Shown here: one piece after another, positions 35,671 to 45,597 of the stretch | Position numbering within the stretch: position 1 is the stretch's first letter | Layout: every line of letters starts with the position of its first letter | Source: Hymenobacter sp. GOD-10R | GTDB lineage: Bacteria > Bacteroidota > Bacteroidia > Cytophagales > Hymenobacteraceae | Assembly: GCF_035609205.1 (NCBI RefSeq) | Contig: NZ_CP141184.1 | Coordinates: forward strand, 2,508,501 to 2,572,500 | DNA length: 64,000 bases | Direction: 5' to 3' | Translations under genes and position numbers: made by a program | Notes under the pieces: generated by a model | What the model was told of the DNA's origin: nothing | The model's input: only the letters and a program-made list of their open reading frames with translations | Database searches by the model: none

Positions 35671-36711
35671 ATGAAATCCTACGCTGATTATAACCCCTAC
35701 GCTACCGACGACTTCCTGGCGGATACAGCCTTTCGAGCTTGGATCAGGCAGCCTACGCCCGAAATGGATGCCTACTGGCGGGGTCTGCTGAAAACCAATC
35801 CGCAACTGCGCGACGCATTTGCAGAAGCGCGCTTGCTAGCGCAAGGTTTAGAAAGTACATGGACTTCCTTTTCGGATGCCTACGTAGAATCTTTGTACGA
35901 GCGCTTACGAGTGCCGCATACTACGCCCCGGCTGCGGGCAAGGCGTAGTTCTCGGCGGCTGGTGGCCGCTGCAGCGGCAGTGTTACTCGTGGGAAGTGGT
36001 TGGGCGTACTCGTACTTCATGGTGCCGCAGCGTATTCAAACGGCGTTCGGTGAGGTGCGAACCCTGACTCTGTATGATGGCTCGGTAGTGACGCTCGCCG
36101 CAAATACCCAACTGGAGATTCCTTCCCGCTATCAGTGGCAACAGAGCCGGCAAGTATGGCTGAAGGGCGAAGGCTACTTTGTCGTGCAGAAACAGAAGCA
36201 ACACGACCAGGCAGGCGCCTACCGCAAGTTTGTGGTTCATACCCAGCGCGTCGATGTGGCGGTGCTAGGTACGCGGTTTTCGTTGTACACGCGCCCCAAG
36301 CAAATGCAGGTGGTGCTTGAAGAAGGAAGCATTGAATTAACGGACGCTGCCACTCGCCAACACTTATTTATGCAACCCGGGCAGGTGGTACAATACGCAC
36401 CCAAAGAGCAGTTCTATCATCTCCAGCCGGCTGCTACCGCCCATAAGCGCCAGTTGACCGTTTGGCGCGAAAACCTGCTGGTATTTAATGGTGCTACCAT
36501 GAATGAGTTAGCCCGTCGCTTCAAGGAGGTGTATGGGCTAGAACTGGTGCTGCAAGGTGAGCTTTTCACTAAACAGCAGTTCGTCGGCGAGTTGCCAGTA
36601 GATGATGTACAAAAAGCCTTGCTCATCCTCTCAGAAACGTTCGGTGCTAAGGCCGTTCGGGATGGAGCCCAGGTCTATTTTATTTCCAATGATCAGGTCA
36701 AATCTCAGTAA
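35671..36711 (+). CDS. FecR-type anti-sigma factor
   Basis: 346 residues spanning the inner membrane. Order: cytoplasmic N-terminal domain (about 1-95) that would hold the sigma factor, one membrane helix (about 102-122, AAAAAVLLVGSGWAYSYFMV), then the periplasmic FecR domain (FGEVRTLTLYDGSVVTLAAN, VLGTRFSLYTRPKQMQVVLE) and a C-terminal STN-like contact domain (VYGLELVLQGELFTKQQFVG). It would read the STN domain of the next protein. Start at ATG 35671, preferred to the TTG two codons upstream. Confidence 0.95.
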   Translation: MKSYADYNPYATDDFLADTAFRAWIRQPTPEMDAYWRGLLKTNPQLRDAFAEARLLAQGLESTWTSFSDAYVESLYERLRVPHTTPRLRARRSSRRLVAAAAAVLLVGSGWAYSYFMVPQRIQTAFGEVRTLTLYDGSVVTLAANTQLEIPSRYQWQQSRQVWLKGEGYFVVQKQKQHDQAGAYRKFVVHTQRVDVAVLGTRFSLYTRPKQMQVVLEEGSIELTDAATRQHLFMQPGQVVQYAPKEQFYHLQPAATAHKRQLTVWRENLLVFNGATMNELARRFKEVYGLELVLQGELFTKQQFVGELPVDDVQKALLILSETFGAKAVRDGAQVYFISNDQVKSQ

Positions 36712-36774
36712 AGCATCATTCAAAAGCTTGAAGAATAACCTGTAATAATCCTGCCACACAAAAGACTTAGTTAT

Positions 36775-39700
36775 ATGCCTAGACCCTTACTGATTGTTCC
36801 GCTGAGCGTGCCCCTGTTGCTGGGAGCTGTTGATTGTGTATCAGCGCAAACGTATGCAGCTATGCAGATGCAACAACACAGCTCACCTACGATTGCGCAA
36901 ACTACGAATGCATATAAGCAAGTAGACTTGCCACTTTTACTCAAGGAACTAGCGCAAACGTATGCAGTAAAGTTTAACTACAAAGCCGACCTGGTGCGCA
37001 ATGTCACCGTTGCGGCTCCTGCAGTGGCCGAGTTTGATGGAAAACTGACTGAACAACTTAATTCGGTTCTACAGTCCGTAGCATTGCAATGCGCTTCCAT
37101 TGACGCTCGCACCTTTGTGATTCAAACTCGGGTGCCTTCGGCTCGCCAGGCCCAGCAAGTTAACGCGTCCGCAACAGCCGATATCGTAGTGACTGGCCGT
37201 GTCACTAGCCGCGACAACAACGAAGGCTTACCGGGCGTGACCGTGCTGCAGAAGGGCTCCACGAATGGTGTTTCCTCGGGCGGAGACGGCTCATTCTCCC
37301 TAACTGTGCCGGCGGGAAGTACCCTGGTCTTCAGCGCTATCGGGTATATAACGCAAGAATTGCCGGTTACGAGTTCGACAGCTAGCCTTAACGTGAAGCT
37401 AGCGGCCGATAATAAAGCGCTGGACGAAGTGGTAGTGGTGGGCTACGGCACCCAGAAGAAAGCGGACGTGACCGGTGCCATTGCTACCCTCGATGCGAGC
37501 AAGCTAGAAGAGCGGCCCATTCTGCGCGTCGATCAGGCGCTGGTGGGGCAGCTAGCGGGCGTGCAGGTACAGCAGAACACCGGCTTGCCTGGCCGAGGCT
37601 TTGCGGTGCAGGTGCGCGGCACGGGCTCTATCACGGCCAACAACCAGCCGTTGTATGTGATTGACGGCTTTCCGCTGGAAGCGGCCGCGCCCAACTCCAG
37701 CGGCAACTATGCCACGGGCAGCCCGCTCGACAATATCAATCCTAATGATATTCAATCCATTGAGGTATTGAAGGATGCCGCGGCGGCCGCCATCTACGGC
37801 TCGCGTGCGGCCAATGGTGTGGTGTTGGTAACTACCAAGCGTGGCAAAACTGGTAAGGCTCAGATTTCTTTTAATACCTACGCTGGGGTGTCGCAGGCCG
37901 CGCGGAAAGTGAAGCTGCTCTCGCCGGAGGAGTGGATCGAGCGGGCCACTGAGGTCATTAACGGCAACTGGGTACGCTCCGGTACCGGCCGCAATGCCAC
38001 CGACGACAATGCCACCCGCCGCCGTATTTTGAACCTAGGTGCCACTGGCTACAACCCCGACCTGATGCCCGACGACCGTTGGACCCAGCCCGGCCACCCC
38101 GGCCTGGATTTCGTGGACTGGCAGGATGAAGGGTTCCGCACCGCTAAAGTGCAGAACTACCAGGTGAGCGCCGCAGGCGCTACCGACAACGTGAACTACT
38201 ACATATCGGGCAACTACACCGACCAGGACGGCATCGTGCTGGGCGTGAACTATAAGCGCTACTCGGCTCGCGCCAACATGGAAGTGCAAGCCAATAAAAA
38301 GCTGAAGTTTGGTCTGAACGTGGCACCTAGCTACTCCGTGTCGAGCGACCCCGGCGTGGAAGGCAAAGACAACATCCTGAACAAGCTCGTCACGATGGTG
38401 CCTGTAGTCGAATCGTCGGCTGGGCTGCTTTCCAACTACGGCGATAATGACCGCTACCTCTGGGCCAGTAGCAGCAACAGTCCGTATGGCCTGCTCACTG
38501 ATCGGCAGCAGCGCACCACCACCTTCCGGACGCTAAGCACCGTGTTTGCAGAGCTGGAAATTATTAAGAACCTGCGTTTCCGGACCACCCTTAACCTCGA
38601 TAACACCGACGTGCGCAACAAGTCGTATGTGCCCAACGCTAAGTCGGGTGGGCTAGGGGCGACGGGCACGTTCTCGGCGTATCGCAAGCAGGCGTTCGTG
38701 AACGAAAACACCCTGACCTATAACCGCACGATTGCCGAAAAGCACAGCGTCACGGCGCTGGCAGGTTATTCCTACAACTTCTTTAAAACCGAAACCGACA
38801 AGCTGAAATCGTCGGGGGGCTTTGTGAACGCCGCCGTGACAACCCTGAACGGAGCCCAGAACATCAGTGGCACTAGCGACAACGGCACCAGTGAGACCCA
38901 GAACGTACTGCTGTCGTACTTCGGCCGCTTGCAATACGCTTATGAGGGCAAGTACCTGTTCACGGCTAGCGTGCGCCGCGACGGTTCCTCGCGCTTCGGT
39001 GAAAACGACAAGTGGGGCATCTTTCCGGCAACTTCGCTGGGTTGGCGCATCTCGCAGGAAAAATTCATGCAGGCCCTGCGGCCAATCAGCGAGTTGAAGC
39101 TGCGCGCTAGCTTGGGCTACTCCGGCAACAACGGTATTGGCGACTACAGCAGCGTGCCCACCTTGGGCGTCTATAACTACGAGCTAGGGGGCGCGCTAGC
39201 TACCGGCCAAGCGCCTAATGTTTCGGCTAACCCCAATCTGAAATGGGAGAAGTCGCGCACGCTTGATTTCGGCTTGGATTACGGCTTTCTGGACAACCGC
39301 ATTTATGGCTCTTTCGACTACTATACGAAAACCAGTAACGACCTGCTCCTGAACCAGCCCGTGCGCGGCGCGTCGGGTTTCAGCTCGCAGCTCGTCAACA
39401 TCGGCGAAGTAGTGAACAAGGGTTGGGAAGTGGAACTGAATACGCGCAACCTGACGGGAGCCTTTCAGTGGAACACGTCGGTGAACTTCAGTCACAACGA
39501 AAACCGGGTGGTGCACCTAGGTACCGGTGACGCACCCATTGAAATCGGCACCGCGCTTTATGGCGCACCTAGCGTATTGCTGAAAGTAGGGCAGCCCATG
39601 TACTCGACGTATGTGGTCAAGCAAATCGGTATCCTGACGCAGGCTGACATCGACAACAACGTGCCGATTGTCCAGGGCCAAACCCAGGGTGACCCGCGCT

Positions 39701-40275
39701 ACGAGGATGCCAATGGCGACGGGGTTATCAGCGTGGCTGACCGCCAGATACTGGGTCAGCCCAATCCGAAATACACGTGGGGTATCACCAACACGTTCCG
39801 CTTCAAGGGTTTTGACCTGAGCGTGCTGGTGCAGGGCCAGCATGGAGGCAGTGTTTACTCGCTTCTGGGCCGGGCTCTCGATGGCACTAGCATGGGCTAT
39901 AATGGCAACGCGGCCGTTGCGCAGCGCGACCGGTGGCGCTCACCCGAGAACCCCGGAGCTGGCGAGCGAGGCCAGGCTCGCGCCAACTTCACGCCCTTGC
40001 TCAACAGCTCATGGCTGTACTCGTCGGACTACTACCGCGTGCGCAACATTACGCTGGGCTACAACCTAGGTAACATTCTGAGCAAGCGCGTGGCGCAGGG
40101 TGCCCGGATTTACTTCTCGCTGGAGAACTTCTTTGGCCATGACTCCTACCGCGTGGGCTACAACGTGGAGGCGGCTAACTCCAGCAACAGCAGCGACGGT
40201 TTCTCGGTGAGCACCGACTACGGCGGGCTGCCTCTTTCCAAAGCCATGACCCTAGGTCTGAACGTCACTTTCTAA
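36775..40275 (+). CDS. SusC/RagA-family TonB-dependent transducer with STN domain
   Basis: 1166 residues, outer membrane. Order: signal peptide (about 1-25, ends CVSAQ), STN signalling domain (about 44-112, LPLLLKELAQTYAVKFNYKA), carboxypeptidase-regulatory-like beta domain (about 135-212), TonB box DEVVVVGYGTQKKADV near 217, plug with GTGSITANNQPLYVIDGFPL and IEVLKDAAAAAIYGSRAANG, then the barrel ending MTLGLNVTF. The STN domain plus the upstream sigma/anti-sigma pair shows signal transduction as well as import. Pairs with the susD 91 nt on. Substrate probably pectic oligosaccharides. Confidence 0.97.
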   Translation: MPRPLLIVPLSVPLLLGAVDCVSAQTYAAMQMQQHSSPTIAQTTNAYKQVDLPLLLKELAQTYAVKFNYKADLVRNVTVAAPAVAEFDGKLTEQLNSVLQSVALQCASIDARTFVIQTRVPSARQAQQVNASATADIVVTGRVTSRDNNEGLPGVTVLQKGSTNGVSSGGDGSFSLTVPAGSTLVFSAIGYITQELPVTSSTASLNVKLAADNKALDEVVVVGYGTQKKADVTGAIATLDASKLEERPILRVDQALVGQLAGVQVQQNTGLPGRGFAVQVRGTGSITANNQPLYVIDGFPLEAAAPNSSGNYATGSPLDNINPNDIQSIEVLKDAAAAAIYGSRAANGVVLVTTKRGKTGKAQISFNTYAGVSQAARKVKLLSPEEWIERATEVINGNWVRSGTGRNATDDNATRRRILNLGATGYNPDLMPDDRWTQPGHPGLDFVDWQDEGFRTAKVQNYQVSAAGATDNVNYYISGNYTDQDGIVLGVNYKRYSARANMEVQANKKLKFGLNVAPSYSVSSDPGVEGKDNILNKLVTMVPVVESSAGLLSNYGDNDRYLWASSSNSPYGLLTDRQQRTTTFRTLSTVFAELEIIKNLRFRTTLNLDNTDVRNKSYVPNAKSGGLGATGTFSAYRKQAFVNENTLTYNRTIAEKHSVTALAGYSYNFFKTETDKLKSSGGFVNAAVTTLNGAQNISGTSDNGTSETQNVLLSYFGRLQYAYEGKYLFTASVRRDGSSRFGENDKWGIFPATSLGWRISQEKFMQALRPISELKLRASLGYSGNNGIGDYSSVPTLGVYNYELGGALATGQAPNVSANPNLKWEKSRTLDFGLDYGFLDNRIYGSFDYYTKTSNDLLLNQPVRGASGFSSQLVNIGEVVNKGWEVELNTRNLTGAFQWNTSVNFSHNENRVVHLGTGDAPIEIGTALYGAPSVLLKVGQPMYSTYVVKQIGILTQADIDNNVPIVQGQTQGDPRYEDANGDGVISVADRQILGQPNPKYTWGITNTFRFKGFDLSVLVQGQHGGSVYSLLGRALDGTSMGYNGNAAVAQRDRWRSPENPGAGERGQARANFTPLLNSSWLYSSDYYRVRNITLGYNLGNILSKRVAQGARIYFSLENFFGHDSYRVGYNVEAANSSNSSDGFSVSTDYGGLPLSKAMTLGLNVTF

Positions 40276-40291
40276 AAAGCCGCTGGCTTTT
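40275..40291 (+). other. Short hairpin directly after the susC stop
   Basis: AAAAGCC (40275-40281) and GGCTTTT (40285-40291) with a 3-nt loop. It overlaps the stop codon and lies in the susC-susD gap, like the hairpin at 1195-1228; it could attenuate readthrough into susD. Confidence 0.5.
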
Positions 40292-40366
40292 CGCCGTCCG
40301 CGGCATGCGCTACTGGGTTCCCGCTGTTTGCGGCCGGTAGCTTAAAGCCAACCGCCACTACTCTCC

Positions 40367-41893
40367 ATGAAAAAGATATCTCTCCTGTTTCTCACGGCGG
40401 CCGCCCTCACCTTCAGCAGCTGCGAAGACGAACTCAACCAGGCGCCTATTTCCAGTGGCTCGGTACCCACGTTCTACCAGAGCGCAACGGACTTCAGCCA
40501 GGCGCTGAACGCTACCTACAATGCCCTGCGTAACTTTCCGGACCGTGAGCTCACCTTATCCGAAATGCGCTCCGACAATATCTACGGGGTAAGCACCCAA
40601 GGCGTCCGCCCCTGGGAGCCCATCAACAATTTCTCGACGACCATTGCCACTAGCGAATTCGTCGATGAAGCTTGGAGCGCCAACTACGCGGGTATTTTCC
40701 GGGCCAACGTCCTGCTGGACCAACTCGGCAAAAACGGCGGCGTACTCGCCGCCGACGTACGAAGCCGTATGGAGGGCGAGGCCAAGTTTTTACGCGCCTT
40801 TTTCTACTTCAATCTGGTTCAATACTTTGGCCGCGTGCCGCTGGTCGACAAGCCCTTGAGCCCGCAGGAAGTGGCTACCATCAACCGCACGTCGGTTGAT
40901 GAAGTGTATAACCTCATTGTCGCCGACCTGCTGGATGCGGCCGGCACCCTTGCGCCCTCCTACACGGGGGCCGACGTGGGCCGCGCCACTAAGTGGGCCG
41001 CCAAGGGGATGCTAGCCCGGGTATACCTCACCCGCTCCGGCGCGACCTACGGCATTGATGGACCCGGCCGCGGCACCAACGACTACGCGGCCGCCCTAGG
41101 TTTGCTCAACGAGATTATCGCCAGCGGCCAGTTTCAGTTTTTGCCCAACTACGCCGACATTTTCTCCTACACCAACGAAAACAATAAGGAAGTACTTTTC
41201 GACATCCACTATAGCAGCGGTGGTACGGGCCTAGGGGCTACCTACCCGTCTATTTTGGTTTCTAATAACTACTTCAACTCGGTTGTGCCGAACACATCCG
41301 GCTTCAGCACCGGCGACGAGCTGCGCCCCGCTTCCAACAACTTGCTCAGCTCGTTTGCCACCGGCGACTTGCGCCGGAGCCAAGCCTTGCAGGTGGGCTT
41401 TACAGTAGCGGCCAGTGGCAGCACACCCGCCATCACCGATTCTCGTGCCGCCTACAAAAAATACCTCGACGTGGCCCGGCGCGGCACCACTCGTGCCGAC
41501 TGGTCCATCAACTTCATCGTGCTGCGCTACACCGACGTGCTGCTGATGAAGGCCGAGTGTATTCTTAAAGGTGGCGGTGGCAGCCAGAGTGACGCAGATG
41601 CCATCATGAACCAAGTGCGCCGCCGGGGAGTCGCTAATGCGCCGGCCGTGACCAACACCACCTACGCGCAACTCATCGAAGAGCGCCGCCGCGAGTTTGT
41701 GGGTGAAGGCCTGCGTTGGCACGACCTCGTGCGCTCGGGCAATGCCGTGACCATCATGAATGCGTGGATACCCCAAGACGACGTAAGCAAGCGCATGCGC
41801 TCCCCCATTACGGCCAACGACCTGATTTACCCGGTGCCACAGTCTGAGTTGAGCGCCTCGGGCTATGATTACGAGCAGAATCCTGGTTATTAA
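40367..41893 (+). CDS. SusD/RagB-family nutrient-binding lipoprotein
   Basis: 508 residues. Lipobox TFSSC with Cys19; SusD core helices (AEGEAKFLRAFFYFNLVQYF-like text near 135-155), the LLMKAECILKGG segment and the C-terminal RREFVGEGLRWHDLVRSG, then the family ending YEQNPGY. Would form the lid on the SusC barrel at the cell surface and bind oligosaccharide. In the operon with the STN-susC. Confidence 0.97.
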   Translation: MKKISLLFLTAAALTFSSCEDELNQAPISSGSVPTFYQSATDFSQALNATYNALRNFPDRELTLSEMRSDNIYGVSTQGVRPWEPINNFSTTIATSEFVDEAWSANYAGIFRANVLLDQLGKNGGVLAADVRSRMEGEAKFLRAFFYFNLVQYFGRVPLVDKPLSPQEVATINRTSVDEVYNLIVADLLDAAGTLAPSYTGADVGRATKWAAKGMLARVYLTRSGATYGIDGPGRGTNDYAAALGLLNEIIASGQFQFLPNYADIFSYTNENNKEVLFDIHYSSGGTGLGATYPSILVSNNYFNSVVPNTSGFSTGDELRPASNNLLSSFATGDLRRSQALQVGFTVAASGSTPAITDSRAAYKKYLDVARRGTTRADWSINFIVLRYTDVLLMKAECILKGGGGSQSDADAIMNQVRRRGVANAPAVTNTTYAQLIEERRREFVGEGLRWHDLVRSGNAVTIMNAWIPQDDVSKRMRSPITANDLIYPVPQSELSASGYDYEQNPGY

Positions 41894-42105
41894 ATAGATA
41901 ACTTAACGCTCAGCCGCCGCGACATTGCTACTGCTTACGTGCTGACGATTTCCATGGCATATCAGCAACCTAGGTTGGCTACATCAGTACGTGGCCAGCC
42001 TAGGTCGATACTGCTCCCACTTGGCCGTACTCGCATCACCGAGTCGGTCTTCAACCAACCGAATGGCTAAATGCCACTCCCCGTTGCTTACTAGCAGCCT
42101 GCTGC

Positions 42106-45100
42106 ATGAATCAAAAAGAACCTAGTAGAATAGCGGCTAAATCATTGTCTGGCAGCTGCCTAGCGCTAATGCTTTGTGCAATGAGCTACGCGGCAGCGGC
42201 GCAGCAAGACAGCCTCTCACTTGCGTTCAAGCAGCCAACGGCCAACGCAAAGCCTATGATCTGGTGGTTTTGGGGGGAAAGCACCATCACGGAACACGGC
42301 ATTACCAAAGACCTAGAAGCCCTGAAAAGCGCGGGGTTCGGTGGCGTGGTCCTGTACGAACAAGTTTTCAAGGATGATCCTGACGCGTTGAAAAGCCTTT
42401 CGCCGGAATGGTTAAGCCGCGTTCGTTTCGCCGCCGCGGAGTGCGCTCGATTGGGCATGCGCCTAGAAATCAATAGTAGTAATGGCTACGTAGCCGGAGG
42501 ACCCTGGATTACGCCTGAGCTAGGCATGCAGCGACTAGTCGCAAGTGAAACAACGGTAGCAGGGGGGCGGCACCTAGCCCTACAGCTAGAGCAGCCCCCC
42601 ACAAAGCTCAACTACTACAAAGACGTAGCGGTACTGGCGTTTCCGGCCTTAAAAGGCCAGCTTTTGCCCGCTCCCGTCATCACGAGTAGTCCGAAGGTGG
42701 ACGACCTAGCCGCCATGTTCAACACCGCGGCACCCGTTCGAGTGAGGGTGAAGCCGGCAGCAGGTGGCAAGCCGACCTACATCAAGCTGGATTATGGGTC
42801 GCCGGTTGAAGTCAGGAGTATCACCTACGCGCTCCGGCCGTCCTCGAAGGCGTATATCATTGCTACGCAGGTTCCTGGTAACTGGAGCAAAGACTTCTAC
42901 GGCGAAAACATGAAGCCCATCCTGCCCATTGGCGAGCTGGAAAGCAGCGCGGATTCGCTTCACTGGGAAAAGATAAAGCAGTTGCCGGGGCGAGGCTATC
43001 AGTTTGAAAACTGGGATAGGCAGACGCTAGCTTTCAAACCCGTAAAAGCTAGGTATTTCCGCCTGAACCTCCACGACTGGGGCTACAACGACCGAGCGAA
43101 AGATGCGGACCTGCTGATCGGTAGCGTTCGATTGCAGGGCACGGCCAAGATTGACCAATGGGAAAAGAAGAGTGGGAACACCAATGATTTTCCCGACCCC
43201 GACTTAACACCCAACTATCAAGCCGGGGAAGTTATTGACCCGCGTAAGATCGTCGACTTGACGCATTTGATCGATGCCACTGGTCACCTGGAGTGGACGG
43301 CCCCAGCCGGCCGCTGGACGATTATGCGGTTTGGACATACGCCCACCGGCGTAAAAACCAAGCACGGCCGCCCCGAAGGCCTAGGTCTCGAATGCGATAA
43401 GCTGAGTGCCAAAGCGACAACGGTGCAATTTGAACACTACGTTGGCACCATCCTGAAAGAAGTACAACGCGTGCCGGGAGCAAAGGTGGCTGGCGTCAAC
43501 ATGGACAGTGCGGAACACGGCACGCAGAATTGGACCGAGGACTTTGCCGAGCAATTTCGCAAGCTGTGCGGCTATGATCTGCGGTCCTACTTGCCCACGA
43601 TGGCGGGCTACGTAGTTGATAATCCTCAAGTCTCTGAACGCTTTCTGTTTGATGTCCGCAGGACTATCGCCAACCTAATGAGCGATCAGTACTACGGCAC
43701 GTTTCAGCAGCTCTGCCACGCCAACGGGATGACCTTTATGGCTCAGGCGCCGGGCAATGCAACCTGTATGCCCAGTGATAATATCCGGGCCAAAGGGCGA
43801 ACGGACATTCCAATGGCGGAATTCTGGATGCCCGAGAAGGAGGGGAGCATCGAATGCAAAGAGGCATCTAGTTCGGCGCACATCTACGGCAAAAGCACTG
43901 TCGCCGCCGAATCATTCACCGGCAGTAAGGCCGACGTGACCCTAGCCCAAATGAAGCCGCTGGCCGACGCGGCGCTGGCGCAGGGCATCAATCGGTTTGT
44001 GGTGCTCGCCTACATGCACCAGCCGTGGGATGAGCGCAAACCGGGCGTAACCGAAGACCGGTTTTACCTGCCTTACCAGCGCCACAATACCTGGTGGCAG
44101 GAGAGTACGGGCTTTTGGAATACCCTAGCTCGGTCTTCGCAAATGATGCAAACCGGAAAGCCGGTCATTGATATTCTGTATCATCTCGGGAATGACACTC
44201 CCCTAAAAATCGCCACGGCCCGCATGCGGCCCGTACCCCCAGTCGGCTACGATTATGACGTTTGCAGCGACGAAATCTTGCTGAGAACGACCGTTAAAAA
44301 TGGTCGTATTCAGTTACCTAGTGGCATGACCTACCGCCTGCTTATACTGGCCGGCGGAAAACAGCTGACCCTAGCAAGCCTGCGCCACATCCACGATCTG
44401 GTTAAGCAGGGAGCCACCATTCTAGGCCAAGCCAAAGTCAACGGCTCCTCCTCACTTGCGGACGGCAAAGCGGCTGATTTGCAAGTTCGTACCATCACGA
44501 ATACGTTATGGGGCGCTGGAAATGCCAAAAATGGCCAGACCAATCTTGGCGCCGGCAGATTTATCTGGGGCGTTTCCCCCGCGGAGGCACTAAAGCGCAT
44601 GCAGGTACTCCCCGATTTCGAGGTGGCGTCTTCTGCGCATGCGGACAGTATTTTGTTTAATCACCGCAAGGCGGGGCAGGACGAAATCTACTTTATCGTC
44701 AATCACGCGCAGCAACCCCTCGCCTTTGAGGGTGTTTTCCGGACGGAGAATCTACATCCTCAGCTCTGGAACCCAGAAGACGGTGCTATGGTGGGAGTAA
44801 AGCACTACCAGGAAGCAAAAGGGCAAACCACCATTCCGCTACGGTTGGAGTCACACGAATCGGTGTTTGTAGTATTCAGAACCAAAGCAGTACCGGCAGT
44901 GGAGCAACCTAGGTTAGTGGAAGCCCTTCCAGTTTGGAAAGATCTTTCCTCAGATTGGCTGCTACGCTTTACACCAGGCTTAGGCGCTCCGAAAGAGGTA
45001 AGCTTAAGCAAATTAACATCGTGGACAAGCGCTGCTGATTCGGGCGTACGACACTATGCCGGCACCGCCACATACAGCCGAAAATTCGAGGTAACAAGCA

Positions 45101-45405
45101 AGCCTCCTGGGCGGATTATGCTCGACCTAGGTTCTGTAAAGGAAGTAGCCACCATAAAGGTGAATGGCGTTCCTTGTGCGCCAATCTGGAAAAAGCCTTA
45201 TGCAGTTGATATTACCGAGATGATCAAACAAGGTAATAACGACTTAGAGGTAGCAGTTACCAACACCTGGGCTAACCGCCTAATTGGCGACGCCGGCCTC
45301 CCTCTAGATAAGCGCATTTCATGGGCAACCTTTAATCCCTACAACCCAGAAGATCCCTTGATAGCATCTGGGTTATTAGGGCCAGTGGTCTTGAAAACTG
45401 AATAG
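42106..45405 (+). CDS. Glycoside hydrolase family 106-like (alpha-L-rhamnosidase)
   Basis: 1099 residues, exported (signal peptide to AAAAQQ near residue 33). Seen: PMIWWFWGESTITEHGITKD and LEALKSAGFGGVVLYE, the N-terminal barrel signature of GH106; GVNMDSAEHGTQNWTEDF, AESFTGSKADVTLAQMKPLA and FVVLAYMHQPWDERKPG deeper in the catalytic domain; and a C-terminal galactose-binding-like beta-sandwich (IKVNGVPCAPIWKKPYAVDI). GH106 removes rhamnose from rhamnogalacturonan or glycosides. Catalytic Glu residues were not assigned. The gap from the upstream susD (41894-42105) holds a perfect 12-bp palindrome at 41966-41977 built on CCTAGG. Confidence 0.87.
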   Translation: MNQKEPSRIAAKSLSGSCLALMLCAMSYAAAAQQDSLSLAFKQPTANAKPMIWWFWGESTITEHGITKDLEALKSAGFGGVVLYEQVFKDDPDALKSLSPEWLSRVRFAAAECARLGMRLEINSSNGYVAGGPWITPELGMQRLVASETTVAGGRHLALQLEQPPTKLNYYKDVAVLAFPALKGQLLPAPVITSSPKVDDLAAMFNTAAPVRVRVKPAAGGKPTYIKLDYGSPVEVRSITYALRPSSKAYIIATQVPGNWSKDFYGENMKPILPIGELESSADSLHWEKIKQLPGRGYQFENWDRQTLAFKPVKARYFRLNLHDWGYNDRAKDADLLIGSVRLQGTAKIDQWEKKSGNTNDFPDPDLTPNYQAGEVIDPRKIVDLTHLIDATGHLEWTAPAGRWTIMRFGHTPTGVKTKHGRPEGLGLECDKLSAKATTVQFEHYVGTILKEVQRVPGAKVAGVNMDSAEHGTQNWTEDFAEQFRKLCGYDLRSYLPTMAGYVVDNPQVSERFLFDVRRTIANLMSDQYYGTFQQLCHANGMTFMAQAPGNATCMPSDNIRAKGRTDIPMAEFWMPEKEGSIECKEASSSAHIYGKSTVAAESFTGSKADVTLAQMKPLADAALAQGINRFVVLAYMHQPWDERKPGVTEDRFYLPYQRHNTWWQESTGFWNTLARSSQMMQTGKPVIDILYHLGNDTPLKIATARMRPVPPVGYDYDVCSDEILLRTTVKNGRIQLPSGMTYRLLILAGGKQLTLASLRHIHDLVKQGATILGQAKVNGSSSLADGKAADLQVRTITNTLWGAGNAKNGQTNLGAGRFIWGVSPAEALKRMQVLPDFEVASSAHADSILFNHRKAGQDEIYFIVNHAQQPLAFEGVFRTENLHPQLWNPEDGAMVGVKHYQEAKGQTTIPLRLESHESVFVVFRTKAVPAVEQPRLVEALPVWKDLSSDWLLRFTPGLGAPKEVSLSKLTSWTSAADSGVRHYAGTATYSRKFEVTSKPPGRIMLDLGSVKEVATIKVNGVPCAPIWKKPYAVDITEMIKQGNNDLEVAVTNTWANRLIGDAGLPLDKRISWATFNPYNPEDPLIASGLLGPVVLKTE

Positions 45406-45597
45406 AATAGGAGCTAGTAATCTAGGTCAGCCGCACCGAATCAGAATACATTTTCATTTGTCAGGAGCGACACAGCGCGCGGAGCGTCACTTAATAAATC
45501 ACGCAAGCATGACGCAGATCCTGAAGCATCACGCTGTAGCAGCTGTATTTCACAAGCCTTGTGGTAGCGTGTATCAATCAGCGTGGTAAGCGGTAAT

